Shown piece by piece: positions 1 to 10,246 of a stretch of DNA of 64,000 nucleotides. The position numbers and the translations under genes are program-made. The notes under the pieces were generated by a model, which worked only from the letters and a program-made list of their open reading frames with translations, was not told where the DNA came from and did not search any database. The stretch's first letter is position 1. Each line of letters opens with the position of its first letter. The stretch is taken from assembly GCA_027577595.1 (NCBI GenBank), contig JANBRJ010000029.1, forward strand, positions 62,001 through 126,000, in the 5' to 3' direction. Source of the stretch: Coemansia sp. RSA 487 (lineage: Eukaryota; Kickxellomycota; Kickxellomycetes; Kickxellales; Kickxellaceae).

Positions 1-405
1 GAATATCTAGTGGTTAACCGGGTAAACCGAGGGTTGACGGTGATTCTCTACAAATTATAAAGCCAAGAAAAAATATATAGGGGCTATAGAGAAGAAAGTC
101 CAGAGTCGAAAATATAGATAAAGCTGAAGCAAACGCATGTTGTTCTGCCACTTTCGCCCTTATTGAAAAGAAAAAAATTCATGATCCAACCAGTTCAAAA
201 AAAAAAAAAAAGTAATCCACGCCTGCATCGTTAATCCGAGATTATGCTTTTTTGGAGCGGTTTCATGTTAAGCCCCATGCCTTCAGCTCAAAGAACATGA
301 GTATTTCCATGGTTTATTTTGCAAGTCTTGGCAAGAACTGAAAGAAAAATAAGATCTGGCAAGTCCAATAAAAGACTCCAAGACACACCGCCGTCACAAC
401 ACCGT
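1..405. other. 3' flank of eL20, no gene seen
   Basis: AT-rich DNA with several A-runs, including about 15 A's near 197-211, lying downstream of the leftward eL20 gene. It probably holds that gene's 3' untranslated region and terminator. I see no coding or RNA gene here. Confidence 0.5.
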
Positions 406-1007
406 TTAGTAGAAAGTCGAGGGGCGCTTGGCAATGATGAGGGAGCGGTCGGACCTCTTGGCAGCACGGGTGTTGCGGTGGGGCAGAGGGAACTTGAGAG
501 CAGGCTGGATGAGCTGCTGGATGTAGGGGCGGCGGACGTCAGCGGCCTTAACCTCGGCAACGCGGATGATCTGCACGGAGCTGAAGCGGGCACGGTGGCG
601 GGCAGCCATGTCCTGGTAGCACGAAGTGACGGCTTCGGCGCGGGTAGTCTCACGGTACTCCTTGTACATGTTGTGGGTACCCGAGCGCGAGTCGTAGCGG
701 AGCCAGATACCAAAGTTCTTGACGGTCAGAGGCTTGGACTCGAAGATCTCGTTGACCGAGACGATCTCACCGCTGGCGCGCTTGGCCTTGTGCAGCTTCG
801 ACAGGAAGTACCAGTAGCGAGACTTGGCAACAACCTCGTTAGGCGCAAAGATGCGCATGCGGAAGAGCTTGGGAGTGGGCTCATTCTCGGTAGGCAGCCT
901 GCGGCCGATAACCTGGTACTCGTGGAGCTACAATAATAATGTCAGAAGCAGTACAACGCAGACTTTGTAATTAGTTGCTATTTCGTTCGTTATCTCACCT
1001 TCGCCGT
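406..1007 (-). CDS. RPL20: 60S ribosomal protein eL20 (L18a family)
   Basis: Structural protein of the large ribosomal subunit. The main exon (927 down to 406) encodes [14 protein letters not shown] at its start, then [18 protein letters not shown], the [11 protein letters not shown] block and the C-terminus KRPSTFY, all diagnostic of eL20/L18a. A 71-base intron (998-928) has donor gtgaga and acceptor ttgtag. The preceding exon ends in GCG AAG, so the N-terminus should read (M)[12 protein letters not shown], matching the family in position and length (176 residues). However, the codon at the expected start (1007-1005) is ACG, not ATG, in the context GCCACGG. The frame is open upstream to an ATG at 1184, but those residues do not look like eL20, and a TATA-like TATTATACA lies between. 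The true start is therefore unresolved: ACG initiation, an unseen upstream exon, or a base error. Confidence 0.9.
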
Positions 1008-1947
1008 GGCGTAGGTCAAGAGGCAAGAGGCAGCTGCAAAACAAGCAATAAACCGTATGTTGCGCGATAATAACGACTGCTGTAGCGAAATCGGCGGGCA
1101 TTGGGGTATGGTCTCGCGTTGCGCTTCATGGGTGTATAATACGATAGTACTTTTGCAACAGCAGCGATACCCCCTTTTACGCATTCAGATGGACCCGTTG
1201 CATTCTGGTGGCAAGTTCCGCTTCCTTCTGTTGGATTTGGAGTCGTGGGGCTTTGAATAAACGATTCTTGCATCGTAGAATATACAACAGTCAAGTCTCC
1301 TCCACATTTCGGCAAAGAAGGAACTGTCGTAAGTATTGCCTATACTACTGTTGCTGTTATTGCCATCAATCCCAATTAGGCTTTTCTTCGTTATTATTGA
1401 TGATTCGCAGAATCTTCGAATTCCAACAAATTCGCCAAACCCCCCCTTGCACCAATTACGCTGCTGTTATTGACATAGCTTCACATCGCTGATCTGCGAT
1501 TGATTCACATAGTCGCATCCATCGTAATACCCGAATAGCAGCACTGTCGTTATCGACTCGCATCCATCACGCCATACACGCCAGAACCACGCATCCATCG
1601 TCTCGTCAACGAAACTTACTCTTGCCATTGTGAAAACTAGAAAAATAATATTTTAATAGTGCTGTGAGGCTGAAAAGGGAGTAAACCGAATAGATGTGGC
1701 CGTTTGTGCGGATTCAATATCCACCCTCTGCAAAATCAACTGGGATTTTTCTCCTATGTTTTGTTTGAAAACAAACGCCCACAGAAGTGGGCAGTTGTTG
1801 ATCTGGTGATTACCACTCTTTGTCTGGATCACTGGTTTTAAAGAAGCTCCTCTCTTTGATCTTTCTTGTGCTTGCTTCTTTCACAATTCCAAGTTCTCTA
1901 TTTATATTTGCATTGTTGCGACTTGTTCTACTTTAATTAAATTCAAA
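1008..1947. promoter_or_regulatory. Divergent promoter region between eL20 and TRM141
   Basis: About 0.9 kb between two outward-facing genes. A TATA-like TATTATACA on the minus strand near 1140-1132 is suitably placed for eL20. A pyrimidine-rich stretch follows it on the minus strand (about 1040-1015), resembling the start regions of ribosomal protein genes. No further gene seen. Confidence 0.4.
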
Positions 1948-2775
1948 ATGGAAAGTTCATTTGTCACCGACTCACAAGACATATTGGCCAAGGACACCAG
2001 CGTGGTTCCCGAGTTTTGGCAGGAAAAGTACAAAAATGAAGCCAGCAAAAACTGGGACAAATTCTACAACCGCAACACAACAAATTTCTTCAAGGACAGG
2101 CACTGGACAGACAGAGAGTTTGAGGAACTGCGACCTGGGTATGTTTTTTCGGAGAGCAGACCTGTGCTGCTTGAAATTGGCTGCGGCGTCGGGAACTTTA
2201 TCTGGCCAATTCTTGAGCGCAACAAAGACATCCATGTTTACGCCTGCGATTTCTCGACGCGTGCCGTAAACTTTGTCAAAGTGAATGAGAACTACACAGA
2301 GGACCGCTGCAAGGCGTTTGTCTGCGATATCACACAGGATCGGCTGGCCGATACTATTCCTCCTCACTCTGTAGATATTGTCTCGGCGATCTATGTACTT
2401 TCGGCGCTACCTCCGGAAAAACAGGCTGCTGCCGTATCGAATATTGTTGAGATCCTCAAGCCAGGTGGCCGGATCCTGCTGCGGGACTATGGAATTTACG
2501 ATCTTGCCCAGCTGCGCTTTAAATCCGGCCACAAGCTAGAAAATAATTTATATGTACGCCAGGATGGCACACTGTCGTACTACTTTTCCACAGAGCGGCT
2601 TCGCGAGCTTTTTGTACAGCATGGCGGACTTGTTGAGCTCGAGAACGATTATGTTTTCAAAAAGCTTGTCAATGCAAAGATGGGCATCGATTCGGTGCGC
2701 GTATTTGCCCAGGCAAAGTTCCAAGTGCCAACAGATGCTGGTAGTATTGAAGCAGCAGCGACGACTTCTTCGTGA
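1948..2775 (+). CDS. TRM141: tRNA N3-methylcytidine methyltransferase, METTL6/Trm141-like
   Basis: Single-exon 275-residue class I SAM-dependent methyltransferase. The N-terminal NWDKFYNRNTTNFFKDRHWT block is the signature of the Trm140/METTL2/METTL6 family, which makes m3C at position 32 of certain tRNAs. The SAM-binding motif I LEIGCGVGNF lies at about residues 74-84, followed by YACDFSTRAV and the post-motif LKPGGRILLRDYGIYD. The YVRQDGTLSYYF block near the C-terminus is also characteristic. Its length and the absence of an actin-binding extension resemble METTL6 and fission yeast Trm141 (tRNA-Ser) more than budding yeast Trm140. Substrate preference is inferred. The start ATG follows an A-rich context (attcaaa) and nothing upstream extends the frame. 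Confidence 0.9.
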   Translation: MESSFVTDSQDILAKDTSVVPEFWQEKYKNEASKNWDKFYNRNTTNFFKDRHWTDREFEELRPGYVFSESRPVLLEIGCGVGNFIWPILERNKDIHVYACDFSTRAVNFVKVNENYTEDRCKAFVCDITQDRLADTIPPHSVDIVSAIYVLSALPPEKQAAAVSNIVEILKPGGRILLRDYGIYDLAQLRFKSGHKLENNLYVRQDGTLSYYFSTERLRELFVQHGGLVELENDYVFKKLVNAKMGIDSVRVFAQAKFQVPTDAGSIEAAATTSS

Positions 2776-2906
2776 AGAACCAAACATATTTCTGTTCTCC
2801 AACAATGATAGACATTTCTCCTTATTTGAAACCAGCTAAAATTAGACCGAATCTAAGAAAAATATTCAAGCGCTTAAACAGATCGAAACAAGTTAAATAT
2901 TTCTAG

Positions 2907-5825
2907 CTACTTGCTTTTGTCGGCATTACGCCAGCCGCTTGGCATAGAATCGTCCCTCACAAGCGTTTGTGTAGGCCAGTAGTGGTAACACGTCTTGACG
3001 CTGTACACCTTGCGGATCTCAAACACATCCGTCTTGATCCGAACATAAGTGCCATCGGCACACGCACGCACTGCACGCTCGAAAGAGTCAATGTCCGTTA
3101 TTTTTTCGCCATTGACGTGAGTGATCCAATTGCACGATTCCAGAGAGTACTGGCATGCCGGAGATCCGTTGGCAACATTCGTACAGTACACACCTGAAGG
3201 AACGACCCGCGTCTGCTGAAGCACAGCCTTGTGTGGTGCCTGGAATGTAGCACCTGACCAGGACACAATCTTGTTGACTCCCTTGTCATAATCCATGGTG
3301 TCGACTTGCAGAGTTATCTCCTTCTTGTCGCGCAAAACCACTATTTCCAGGTTTTGCTGTGTGTACTGAATGTTCAAATCTGAGAGCTCTCTCATGAGCT
3401 TGCCGTTGATGCTGATAATGTAGTCTAGCTCGTTGAGCACTTTGTAAGCAGTGCTGAGATTCTCCACCTTCTTAATCCGGAACACTAAGGCGGTGCTGGA
3501 CATCCCCTGTTGAAGCTCTTGCAGACGCTCGTCACTAAGACCAGCAACACGGGCGGCAATAAACGGACGTGCTTCCACCTCTACATTGAGACAGCGCAGC
3601 GCAGGGCTCATACCTTTTTGAAGTGGTGCGACAGCAGGCATGATATCGCAGACGTTAATTGCGATCTTCATATCCTTGTTATCTTCCTTCATGCAGCTCA
3701 TGTATAGGCCCTGAACATTACCCTTTTCGTCTGAAAGCAGTCCGAATCCGTGACTCTTGACGCTTTGGCTTTCCAGATGGATGACCTCGGTGTTGATGCA
3801 ACGCCATCTTGGCTCTGTCGATTCCCTAATCGACGCTGGGGCTACTCCACTAACAACCGTTTTGATGCACACGGGCCCGCCGAAACGGGACTGTGTAACC
3901 ATCCGTGTCTCGTCACCCTGCTTAAGAGGCTTTTCCGAGAGCGGCGCAGCGTATATATCGGTTGCGCCAAGGTGCTTTGGGTCGTACTGTATGATTGCAA
4001 TGTTGTGTGTCGGGTGCAAAAACAGTAGCTTTGCTGGGATGAAGACTGAGTCGGCAACTATAAGTGACAACTCACAGAGACTCACCTGCACAGTACGGCG
4101 ACTAACGATTACAAGGCCCTTTTCAGCGTCCACAACCACACCATAGCTTGACCATTCGCCATCGTAGTTGCCTTCCGTTGCAATGGGCATGTAGCAGCGC
4201 ACACGAACTATCGACCGCACAAGATCAGCCACTCCTTTTGGAACGTCGCCTTCCATTGTTGGAAACTTTACATCCGTCGGTGTTATATCGCATGGCTTGG
4301 GATAGTCTGGTATCTTTTTGCAGTCCCACAAACCAGTCTTGTCATTCCGGGTGTATATCCTTAGAGAATTCCATTGTCGCAGGATCTGTGTCAAAACGGT
4401 GTGCTTTGCGCTCTTGTCGTGGATGTAGTAAAAAACAACATTGACATATGAACGATCAGGTATTGCCTTTATCACGTCAACGAATTCGTCTACGTTGTTG
4501 ACCGGCTTGGAATCGATGCTATCAATAAGGATACCTACATTGTCAGAGAACGGCGATAGAAGAGTACCTGCAAACGCAGCATATATGCCACAAACCGGTC
4601 TGTTAAACGAGTTTGCCAGCTGATAGGAGAGGTTGTTCACAATTGTGTCGCCATAGGTAACCATTCGAGATGGAGTTATTTCGTGCATATCCTCTACAGC
4701 TACATCAACCTCGATGTCTGTTCCTCCGCGATTAACCACAAGCCTCAGTGTGTTGCCTACGTTGTCATCCAGTATCTCTTCAAGCGTGACAAAGTGTGTA
4801 ACGATTTTGCCGTTGATGCTAATGAGAATATCGCCTTCTTCGAGCCCAGCCACTGATCCAGGGCCGTTTGGAAGCACGGTGACAGCAACCAGCATTCCGA
4901 TACCTCCAGGGCGCACACGCCGCACCATGGCCTCGATCTCCTCGGGCAGCCCTAAGCGCCGGACGTCATCAAATGGAGAGTATGTAAACTTCATCTGAAC
5001 AGTGCCTCTTGGTACAGACTTTCCTTCTTTAATAAACTCGTAAGCACGCTTGACGCGATCGAGAGGCAAAAAGAAGTTTGTTGCCTCGTTTGTGCGACCG
5101 CCAGCCTGTAGCGCAACAGCATTTCCGTGGATGTCAATGACCGGACTTCCAGAACTTCCACCACTCAGGTTCGATGCTGATTGAATGTAGAACGTGTTAA
5201 AGTCGTTGTACGTGTATGTACCGTAGTCGGGGGCATTTCTGTCGATCCGGGAAATTGAGCCAGCCAGGATCGATAGCTTTTCGCCAGCATCATTACCAAT
5301 GATACGCACATCAATACCTACTCGGGCTTCTTCTGGAGCCAAAGGAATCTCGACCATCTTCATATACTTTACGCGTTTTGGATCAAACTGCAGAAATCCA
5401 AAGTCGTGGATAGGGTCGCGATAGATGCCCCTGACCTCGACTTCTTCGTGGTCATACATAATCGCTTCTCCGACGAAGGGGCCAGCTCCAACAACATGGC
5501 GGTTGGTCAGAATAATCCCCCGCTCGGCGTCGATGATGAATCCCGTTGCATTAAAGCATGTCACGTAGTCCGTGTCAAAGCTGATCGGCTGACTGGCGCG
5601 AACAGCAACAATACCGGCAAGCGCTGCCTCAGTTGCTTCCTGCCACTTTGGCACATCCCTCAGGGAAGTAACATCGCTTACAACGGCAACAGACGCATGC
5701 TCAGCATCGTGTGCAGAGTCAATGTCGTTGTTGATGTTTGGAGAGGTGAGCCCAGTGCGCCTGCGCTTTGGAAATGTCAATTGCTGTGGTGAATCAACAT
5801 CCATTTCAAGCACCTTTTCGACCAT
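2907..5825 (-). CDS. NMA111: Nuclear HtrA-type serine protease NMA111
   Basis: Single-exon, 972 residues, the size typical of the fungal NMA111/Ynm3 family (nuclear HtrA protease linked to apoptosis-like death and heat tolerance in yeast). Layout: a basic nuclear-localisation-like KRRR at about 20-23; a first trypsin-like domain with the triad His110 (TNRHVV), Asp141 (IHDFGF) and Ser225 (GGSSGSP); a PDZ-like region around 300-390; then a second protease-like domain and a second PDZ-like segment. In the second protease half the His motif has become VSRRTV and no GxSG nucleophile is visible, so it looks catalytically dead, as is usual for this family. It converges on the methyltransferase gene with about 130 bases between the stops. 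Confidence 0.94.
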   Translation of the reverse strand: MVEKVLEMDVDSPQQLTFPKRRRTGLTSPNINNDIDSAHDAEHASVAVVSDVTSLRDVPKWQEATEAALAGIVAVRASQPISFDTDYVTCFNATGFIIDAERGIILTNRHVVGAGPFVGEAIMYDHEEVEVRGIYRDPIHDFGFLQFDPKRVKYMKMVEIPLAPEEARVGIDVRIIGNDAGEKLSILAGSISRIDRNAPDYGTYTYNDFNTFYIQSASNLSGGSSGSPVIDIHGNAVALQAGGRTNEATNFFLPLDRVKRAYEFIKEGKSVPRGTVQMKFTYSPFDDVRRLGLPEEIEAMVRRVRPGGIGMLVAVTVLPNGPGSVAGLEEGDILISINGKIVTHFVTLEEILDDNVGNTLRLVVNRGGTDIEVDVAVEDMHEITPSRMVTYGDTIVNNLSYQLANSFNRPVCGIYAAFAGTLLSPFSDNVGILIDSIDSKPVNNVDEFVDVIKAIPDRSYVNVVFYYIHDKSAKHTVLTQILRQWNSLRIYTRNDKTGLWDCKKIPDYPKPCDITPTDVKFPTMEGDVPKGVADLVRSIVRVRCYMPIATEGNYDGEWSSYGVVVDAEKGLVIVSRRTVQVSLCELSLIVADSVFIPAKLLFLHPTHNIAIIQYDPKHLGATDIYAAPLSEKPLKQGDETRMVTQSRFGGPVCIKTVVSGVAPASIRESTEPRWRCINTEVIHLESQSVKSHGFGLLSDEKGNVQGLYMSCMKEDNKDMKIAINVCDIMPAVAPLQKGMSPALRCLNVEVEARPFIAARVAGLSDERLQELQQGMSSTALVFRIKKVENLSTAYKVLNELDYIISINGKLMRELSDLNIQYTQQNLEIVVLRDKKEITLQVDTMDYDKGVNKIVSWSGATFQAPHKAVLQQTRVVPSGVYCTNVANGSPACQYSLESCNWITHVNGEKITDIDSFERAVRACADGTYVRIKTDVFEIRKVYSVKTCYHYWPTQTLVRDDSMPSGWRNADKSK

Positions 5826-8767
5826 TACTTGATAAACGTCTGAGAAGCAAGCGACTATGAAAATATGCTCTACAAGAATAAACCAACAAATTCAGTGCTT
5901 GCGGTCCCGTTATAAAGTGCAGTGTTGTCGAAAAGAATAGATATGAGGTAGAAGAAATGAAAGACGATATTTTTAGATTACGTTTTTTTTCCATCAACTT
6001 TGCTTCATGAGCCTAGATCTCGTATTCTGATCTGTGTTGGAATCTGATCGGCTGCTGATTACTAAATTTTGACTGATTTAGATACCTATCATATTTGCCT
6101 TACAACGTATGGCTGGTTTGTGACTTTTGGGAGGGTTGTGTTGGATTTGATTGCAAAGAACGGACAAATAGCTGACATAGGATGTTGCCAAGTGTATTTT
6201 ACGCAAAGCATTTAGTTTTATTCTTCGAGAAAGAAAAGAGAGACGATAGCTGGCGTGGTGAATGGCCAACACAAATTGGAGAAAGTCGCCATAGAACAAA
6301 TGGCAACAATTAGACATAGCCATTTCTTTTTTGTTTTGTAAAGGTCGGGATATATTTTTTATCGATGGCACTGACGGAATTAAATATAGGAAAGCTGGCA
6401 TTTGTCATGAAACAGATGATAGCCCAGCGTGTCTTTTAATTTTACTAAATCAAGATGTATGTCTTTTTACACTGATATGCACTGTACATTTCTGACGAGC
6501 CAAACATAGCGTTGTCAAAATGAAAAGGAGTAAAAACAAAAAAGGAAAGAAAATGACAGTGCACGTTTCTTATTAGCATCCTAAAAGGAGAACGTGGTGC
6601 CTTCTAGAATGCACATTTTATCTTTGGCGTTGAATAAAGAAGGATAGTTGTGAATGGAAATGCCATCTACAACGAATCTATTGAAATCTAAGGCACGTGT
6701 ATTTTATTATATTTGGATATGTCCATTGCACGTAGAATAGATACCTTGTCAAAGGGCAATGCTGATATTTGCTTCGTGTAAAGAAAACGAAAAGATTAAA
6801 AGGAAGCCTGCTACCCAACCCGAGTTATCTCATAAGGCGGACAGTCCAAGCTATTGAAAAGATGCAAAGACAAGACTGCAACCATTCTTGGGCTTTGCTG
6901 TAGCAAAAAAATTTTAATAAAGAATAAAAACAAAAATATAGCAGCGAACTATATTTTGTGGCTCTGACGAATAAAACGAATTAAACCATAAAGAGACAAG
7001 TTTACTTTTACTTTGCCAGCTTTTCTATTTCAAACCAACGTTTAGGGTAGAAACATTGCGATTGTGTGATTGCAAGTTTTATTTTAACAATCTGCCTTGC
7101 ATTTTGTTTCTCAATGCCTGCCTATCTTACCCGCGGACAACATAACATTTAAACAAAGAAAAAGGGCGGTGGTGCAAAGAAATGGCGTTTATTGTCGTCG
7201 TACGAGCCAATGCATTCGTGGAATTATTGTAACATTCCACTCTTCCACTTCTTTGACACCTACTTCCACCTGCCAGTGTATAAAAGTACGGGGCGTTTGG
7301 TATAAAAAAGGGTGTTGTTGCGGAAAATGAAACAAAGTGCATTTTTAGCTGCGAATATCATAACCCGTTTCTTGTAGCGTATCGATTTTGTTTAGCACAA
7401 ACAAAATAGGAAAACATACTTTAGAGGAAGTCGGTGGAGAAGCAAATCTTTCAAAAGAGAAGTGCTGTTTTCAGAGAAGGAAACCCATTTCCGCACGCCT
7501 CACTCTTTTTGGTTTGCCTCAACAGCTAACTTTTGGATCTTCCCCCCCAAACATGCCTAGAAACTAAGGACGTGGGGCGCCATGAATATTGTAATGGCCA
7601 TTTACATAATGCTGCTGGGAGCATTGGCTACAGAAATGAGGCTGGACCAAATACACACGATTCTCCCATACGAATAAGTAATTGTACAGCGACGATTCCA
7701 GTCGGGCAAAATGTGTTTGGTTATTGTACCCGTTCGTCCCTCAATGCTACAACCCTGTATTGTTCGAAAGCAGACTGGGTCCATTTATGGATACAAGTTG
7801 TTTGTTTTTATTTGACTTTAACAGCACCACCCCTCCCCTCCCTCTATTCCTGCGCTCATCTCACGCGTTTGCAGCGACAAGGGGAGGAAAGGAAAACAGG
7901 AATGTGAGACGCGTCGATTATCGAACGAACAATTGCATGACACGATGGTTGCCTAACGTTTTGCTTTGCGTCCCTCCTCCTTTTGCAAACTCTGAAATAA
8001 AATAATAAACTGCAGAAATGGTCAGTATTGGCTTTTGTGATATCCGAGGTCCATTTCCAATTGTGCAAATAGAGCGGCGATCTGTCAAGCGCAAGCTCGA
8101 CACTGCGAAATGCAACCTCATGGCGATGATGGTAGACATAGAAACTAACTTGCCGACATGCAGAATAAATCACTGACGATAATTACCAACATTTTCTTTG
8201 TGTGAGAATTGCCAAAAATAAACATTCCGCACACAACTTTCCGTTTGCAGAGAGGGTGTTTTCCTTTTGAAAGATGCGGAACACTGACGATTTTTTAGTG
8301 TTTGCAGGCGAACTATTTTGTGCTTCATTGCACAAATTGGAAGCAGGACCACCCACATGTTGCCACATAGAAGCTTGTTGCCGCATTATGCGGTCATTGA
8401 AAGCCTAATAAACGCACTGCAGCTTGTCTGCACTAAATGCAAGATCACACCAAGCACACAGCAAAACAGCGATAATTTTAATGTTGTCACTTTCTAAAAT
8501 CATTGCTAAAAACTTGTCACTGAGCTGGGTTGAGAGGTAATTTTTTTGTACATTGAAAGCAAAAATTAGTAAAAAAAATCTACACTAAAACATCATCATA
8601 AATTTAGGGATGTGCGTATATGTTACAATAAAAGAAACAAAGCAACGTCGCAAACTGCGTTGGAGATTGTTTGGCTTGAGTTTGTGTGATCGTTCGTCTA
8701 TTTGACTGACCATATGGTTTCATTTTTGGAGTAATGCCGCCCAAAAAAAGCCTCGGACTTGCGCAGC
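5826..8767. other. 2.9 kb gene-poor interval
   Basis: Lies between the NMA111 start and the 3' end of the cyclin gene, so it holds the NMA111 promoter and the cyclin 3' region. It is mostly AT-rich, with a more balanced patch at about 7500-7910. Two TATA-like elements (TATAAAAG near 7277 and TATAAAAAAG near 7301) have only short frames downstream, including a 31-codon frame from 7582 that begins with a hydrophobic stretch. I could not assemble any spliced gene or recognise a tRNA or snRNA. Confidence 0.4.
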
Positions 8768-10135
8768 TCAGGTGCCATACGAGTAGATTGGAAACGAATG
8801 AGCGCCAGCAGAGCCGAGCCCGAGGCTTGGTGCGGCGTTGTAGTACAATGATGGGTATTGCGCAGCTATTGCGGCAACAGTGGCAGACATTGACGCTGGC
8901 TGCTGCTGCTGCTGCACAAACCCATGGCTGCCGTTATTAACATTGTTTCCTGGGATGGAAGGGGCTGTTGCTGCAGTCTTGTCAAAAAACCCAACATTGT
9001 AGCGGATACTGTTGCTAGGGTTGGTGCCAAAATGTTGCTGCTGAAACGCGCTGCTGTGATGGCTAGTACCATGAAGCGCAAGCCGATCGCCTTGGTTAAA
9101 TGCCAGCGGGGCGGCTGTGGCTGGAGCAATCGAGACTTGCTGATATGCGGGACATGCGCCTGAAGCAATTGCGCTGGAGACCATGTTTACCGACGGAATG
9201 CTGGCTGCTGCGGACAGCTGGTTCATCATGCTCGCGCTGTACATAGACTGCTGCTGCTGCTGCTGCTGTGGAGTGGTGCTGTAGAAAAGTCCTGACGGAT
9301 AACATGGCACAGAAAAGGTAGGTGCTTTGAAAGTAAAATCGCCATACGCAAACCCAACGCCATCTGTTGGCGGAGTGTACATCTGGGGTGCAGCAGTAAC
9401 AGAGTTTGAAGGAATGTTCAGCGACTCTACCATTGTGCGCGCCCTAGCCGCATGCAGGCTGCCGCTTCCAGAGCCTGGGACATAGTATTTTGGGTAGGCA
9501 ATAGATGGCAATGAGGGACGGGTACGCTTGGCAGGAGGAGATGGCATAAGATCCATGGGCGAGATCTCGTGATGCAGGGCCGATGTTGGGGAAGGCACGA
9601 CCTGGAAATCAGAAGGCGACGACGATACGTCTGCCAAAACCTGTGGCGCGACCAACGAAAAAGCATTACCCTTTCCTGCAGCCGAGGGCTCACCAACAAC
9701 GATTGTCTGAAGCCGATTTATCCAAGCGTTGAATTCCGGTTCTGGAACATGCAGGCGGTGGTCGAGGGCAACCAGAAACTCGCGCTGCATAATAGCAAGC
9801 TCTCTGGCCGGAAGGTGAGAAACCTCTGACCATGTCTGAGTTGTAAATGTATTGTCTTCCAGATATTTGCTTGCCAGCATCAGCGCAACAACAAACACCC
9901 GGTACTCGCTGCCGCTTCCGCCATGCAGACCCGGGAACCTCTGTTTGAACTTGTGAACATAGAGCAATGTGAGCATGACAATGGGCACTGCAATCTGGGT
10001 GGAGCGTAGCAACTCGTAGCAGAATGTCTGGAACGGCTGGAGAGATTCGCGCGTGCTGCGGGGCATCCACAATTTCCCGAATGTCCGTGCGGCTAGAAGC
10101 GCTAGCTGCTCGTTGCTCAATTTTGCAGCATCCAT
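8768..10135 (-). CDS. PHO85-type (PCL-like) cyclin
   Basis: A 455-residue protein. I chose the ATG at 10135 (MDAAKLSNEQ) because the upstream in-frame extension is a low-complexity Ser-rich stretch that runs through an ATG/ATA microsatellite, more like a 5' UTR. The cyclin box covers roughly residues 25-145: FQTFCYELLRSTQIAVPIV, the hallmark GSEYRVFVVALMLASKYLEDN, TWSEVSHLPARELAIMQREFL and LDHRLHVPEPEFNAW. This is the PCL/Pho80 arrangement, so it probably activates a Pho85/Cdk5-like kinase in cell-cycle or nutrient control. The C-terminal two thirds is disordered and rich in Ser, Pro, Ala and Gln, with a Q7 tract. It is divergent from the replication gene RPA3. Confidence 0.88.
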   Translation of the reverse strand: MDAAKLSNEQLALLAARTFGKLWMPRSTRESLQPFQTFCYELLRSTQIAVPIVMLTLLYVHKFKQRFPGLHGGSGSEYRVFVVALMLASKYLEDNTFTTQTWSEVSHLPARELAIMQREFLVALDHRLHVPEPEFNAWINRLQTIVVGEPSAAGKGNAFSLVAPQVLADVSSSPSDFQVVPSPTSALHHEISPMDLMPSPPAKRTRPSLPSIAYPKYYVPGSGSGSLHAARARTMVESLNIPSNSVTAAPQMYTPPTDGVGFAYGDFTFKAPTFSVPCYPSGLFYSTTPQQQQQQQSMYSASMMNQLSAAASIPSVNMVSSAIASGACPAYQQVSIAPATAAPLAFNQGDRLALHGTSHHSSAFQQQHFGTNPSNSIRYNVGFFDKTAATAPSIPGNNVNNGSHGFVQQQQQPASMSATVAAIAAQYPSLYYNAAPSLGLGSAGAHSFPIYSYGT

Positions 10136-10215
10136 GGCCGATATGTTGCGTCGTTGTTCAGAGAGTGTACTAAAGAAATGCAAATCAAGAGAAGAAAAAT
10201 GAGCAAGAGAAGAAA

Positions 10216-10246
10216 ATGATGATAATGATGATAATGATGATGATGA
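10216..10246 (+). repeat. ATG/ATA trinucleotide microsatellite
   Basis: About ten trinucleotide units, mainly ATG with interspersed ATA, lying about 80 bases upstream of the chosen cyclin start. On the minus strand it reads as CAT/TAT and probably belongs to the 5' UTR or promoter. Confidence 0.8.
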
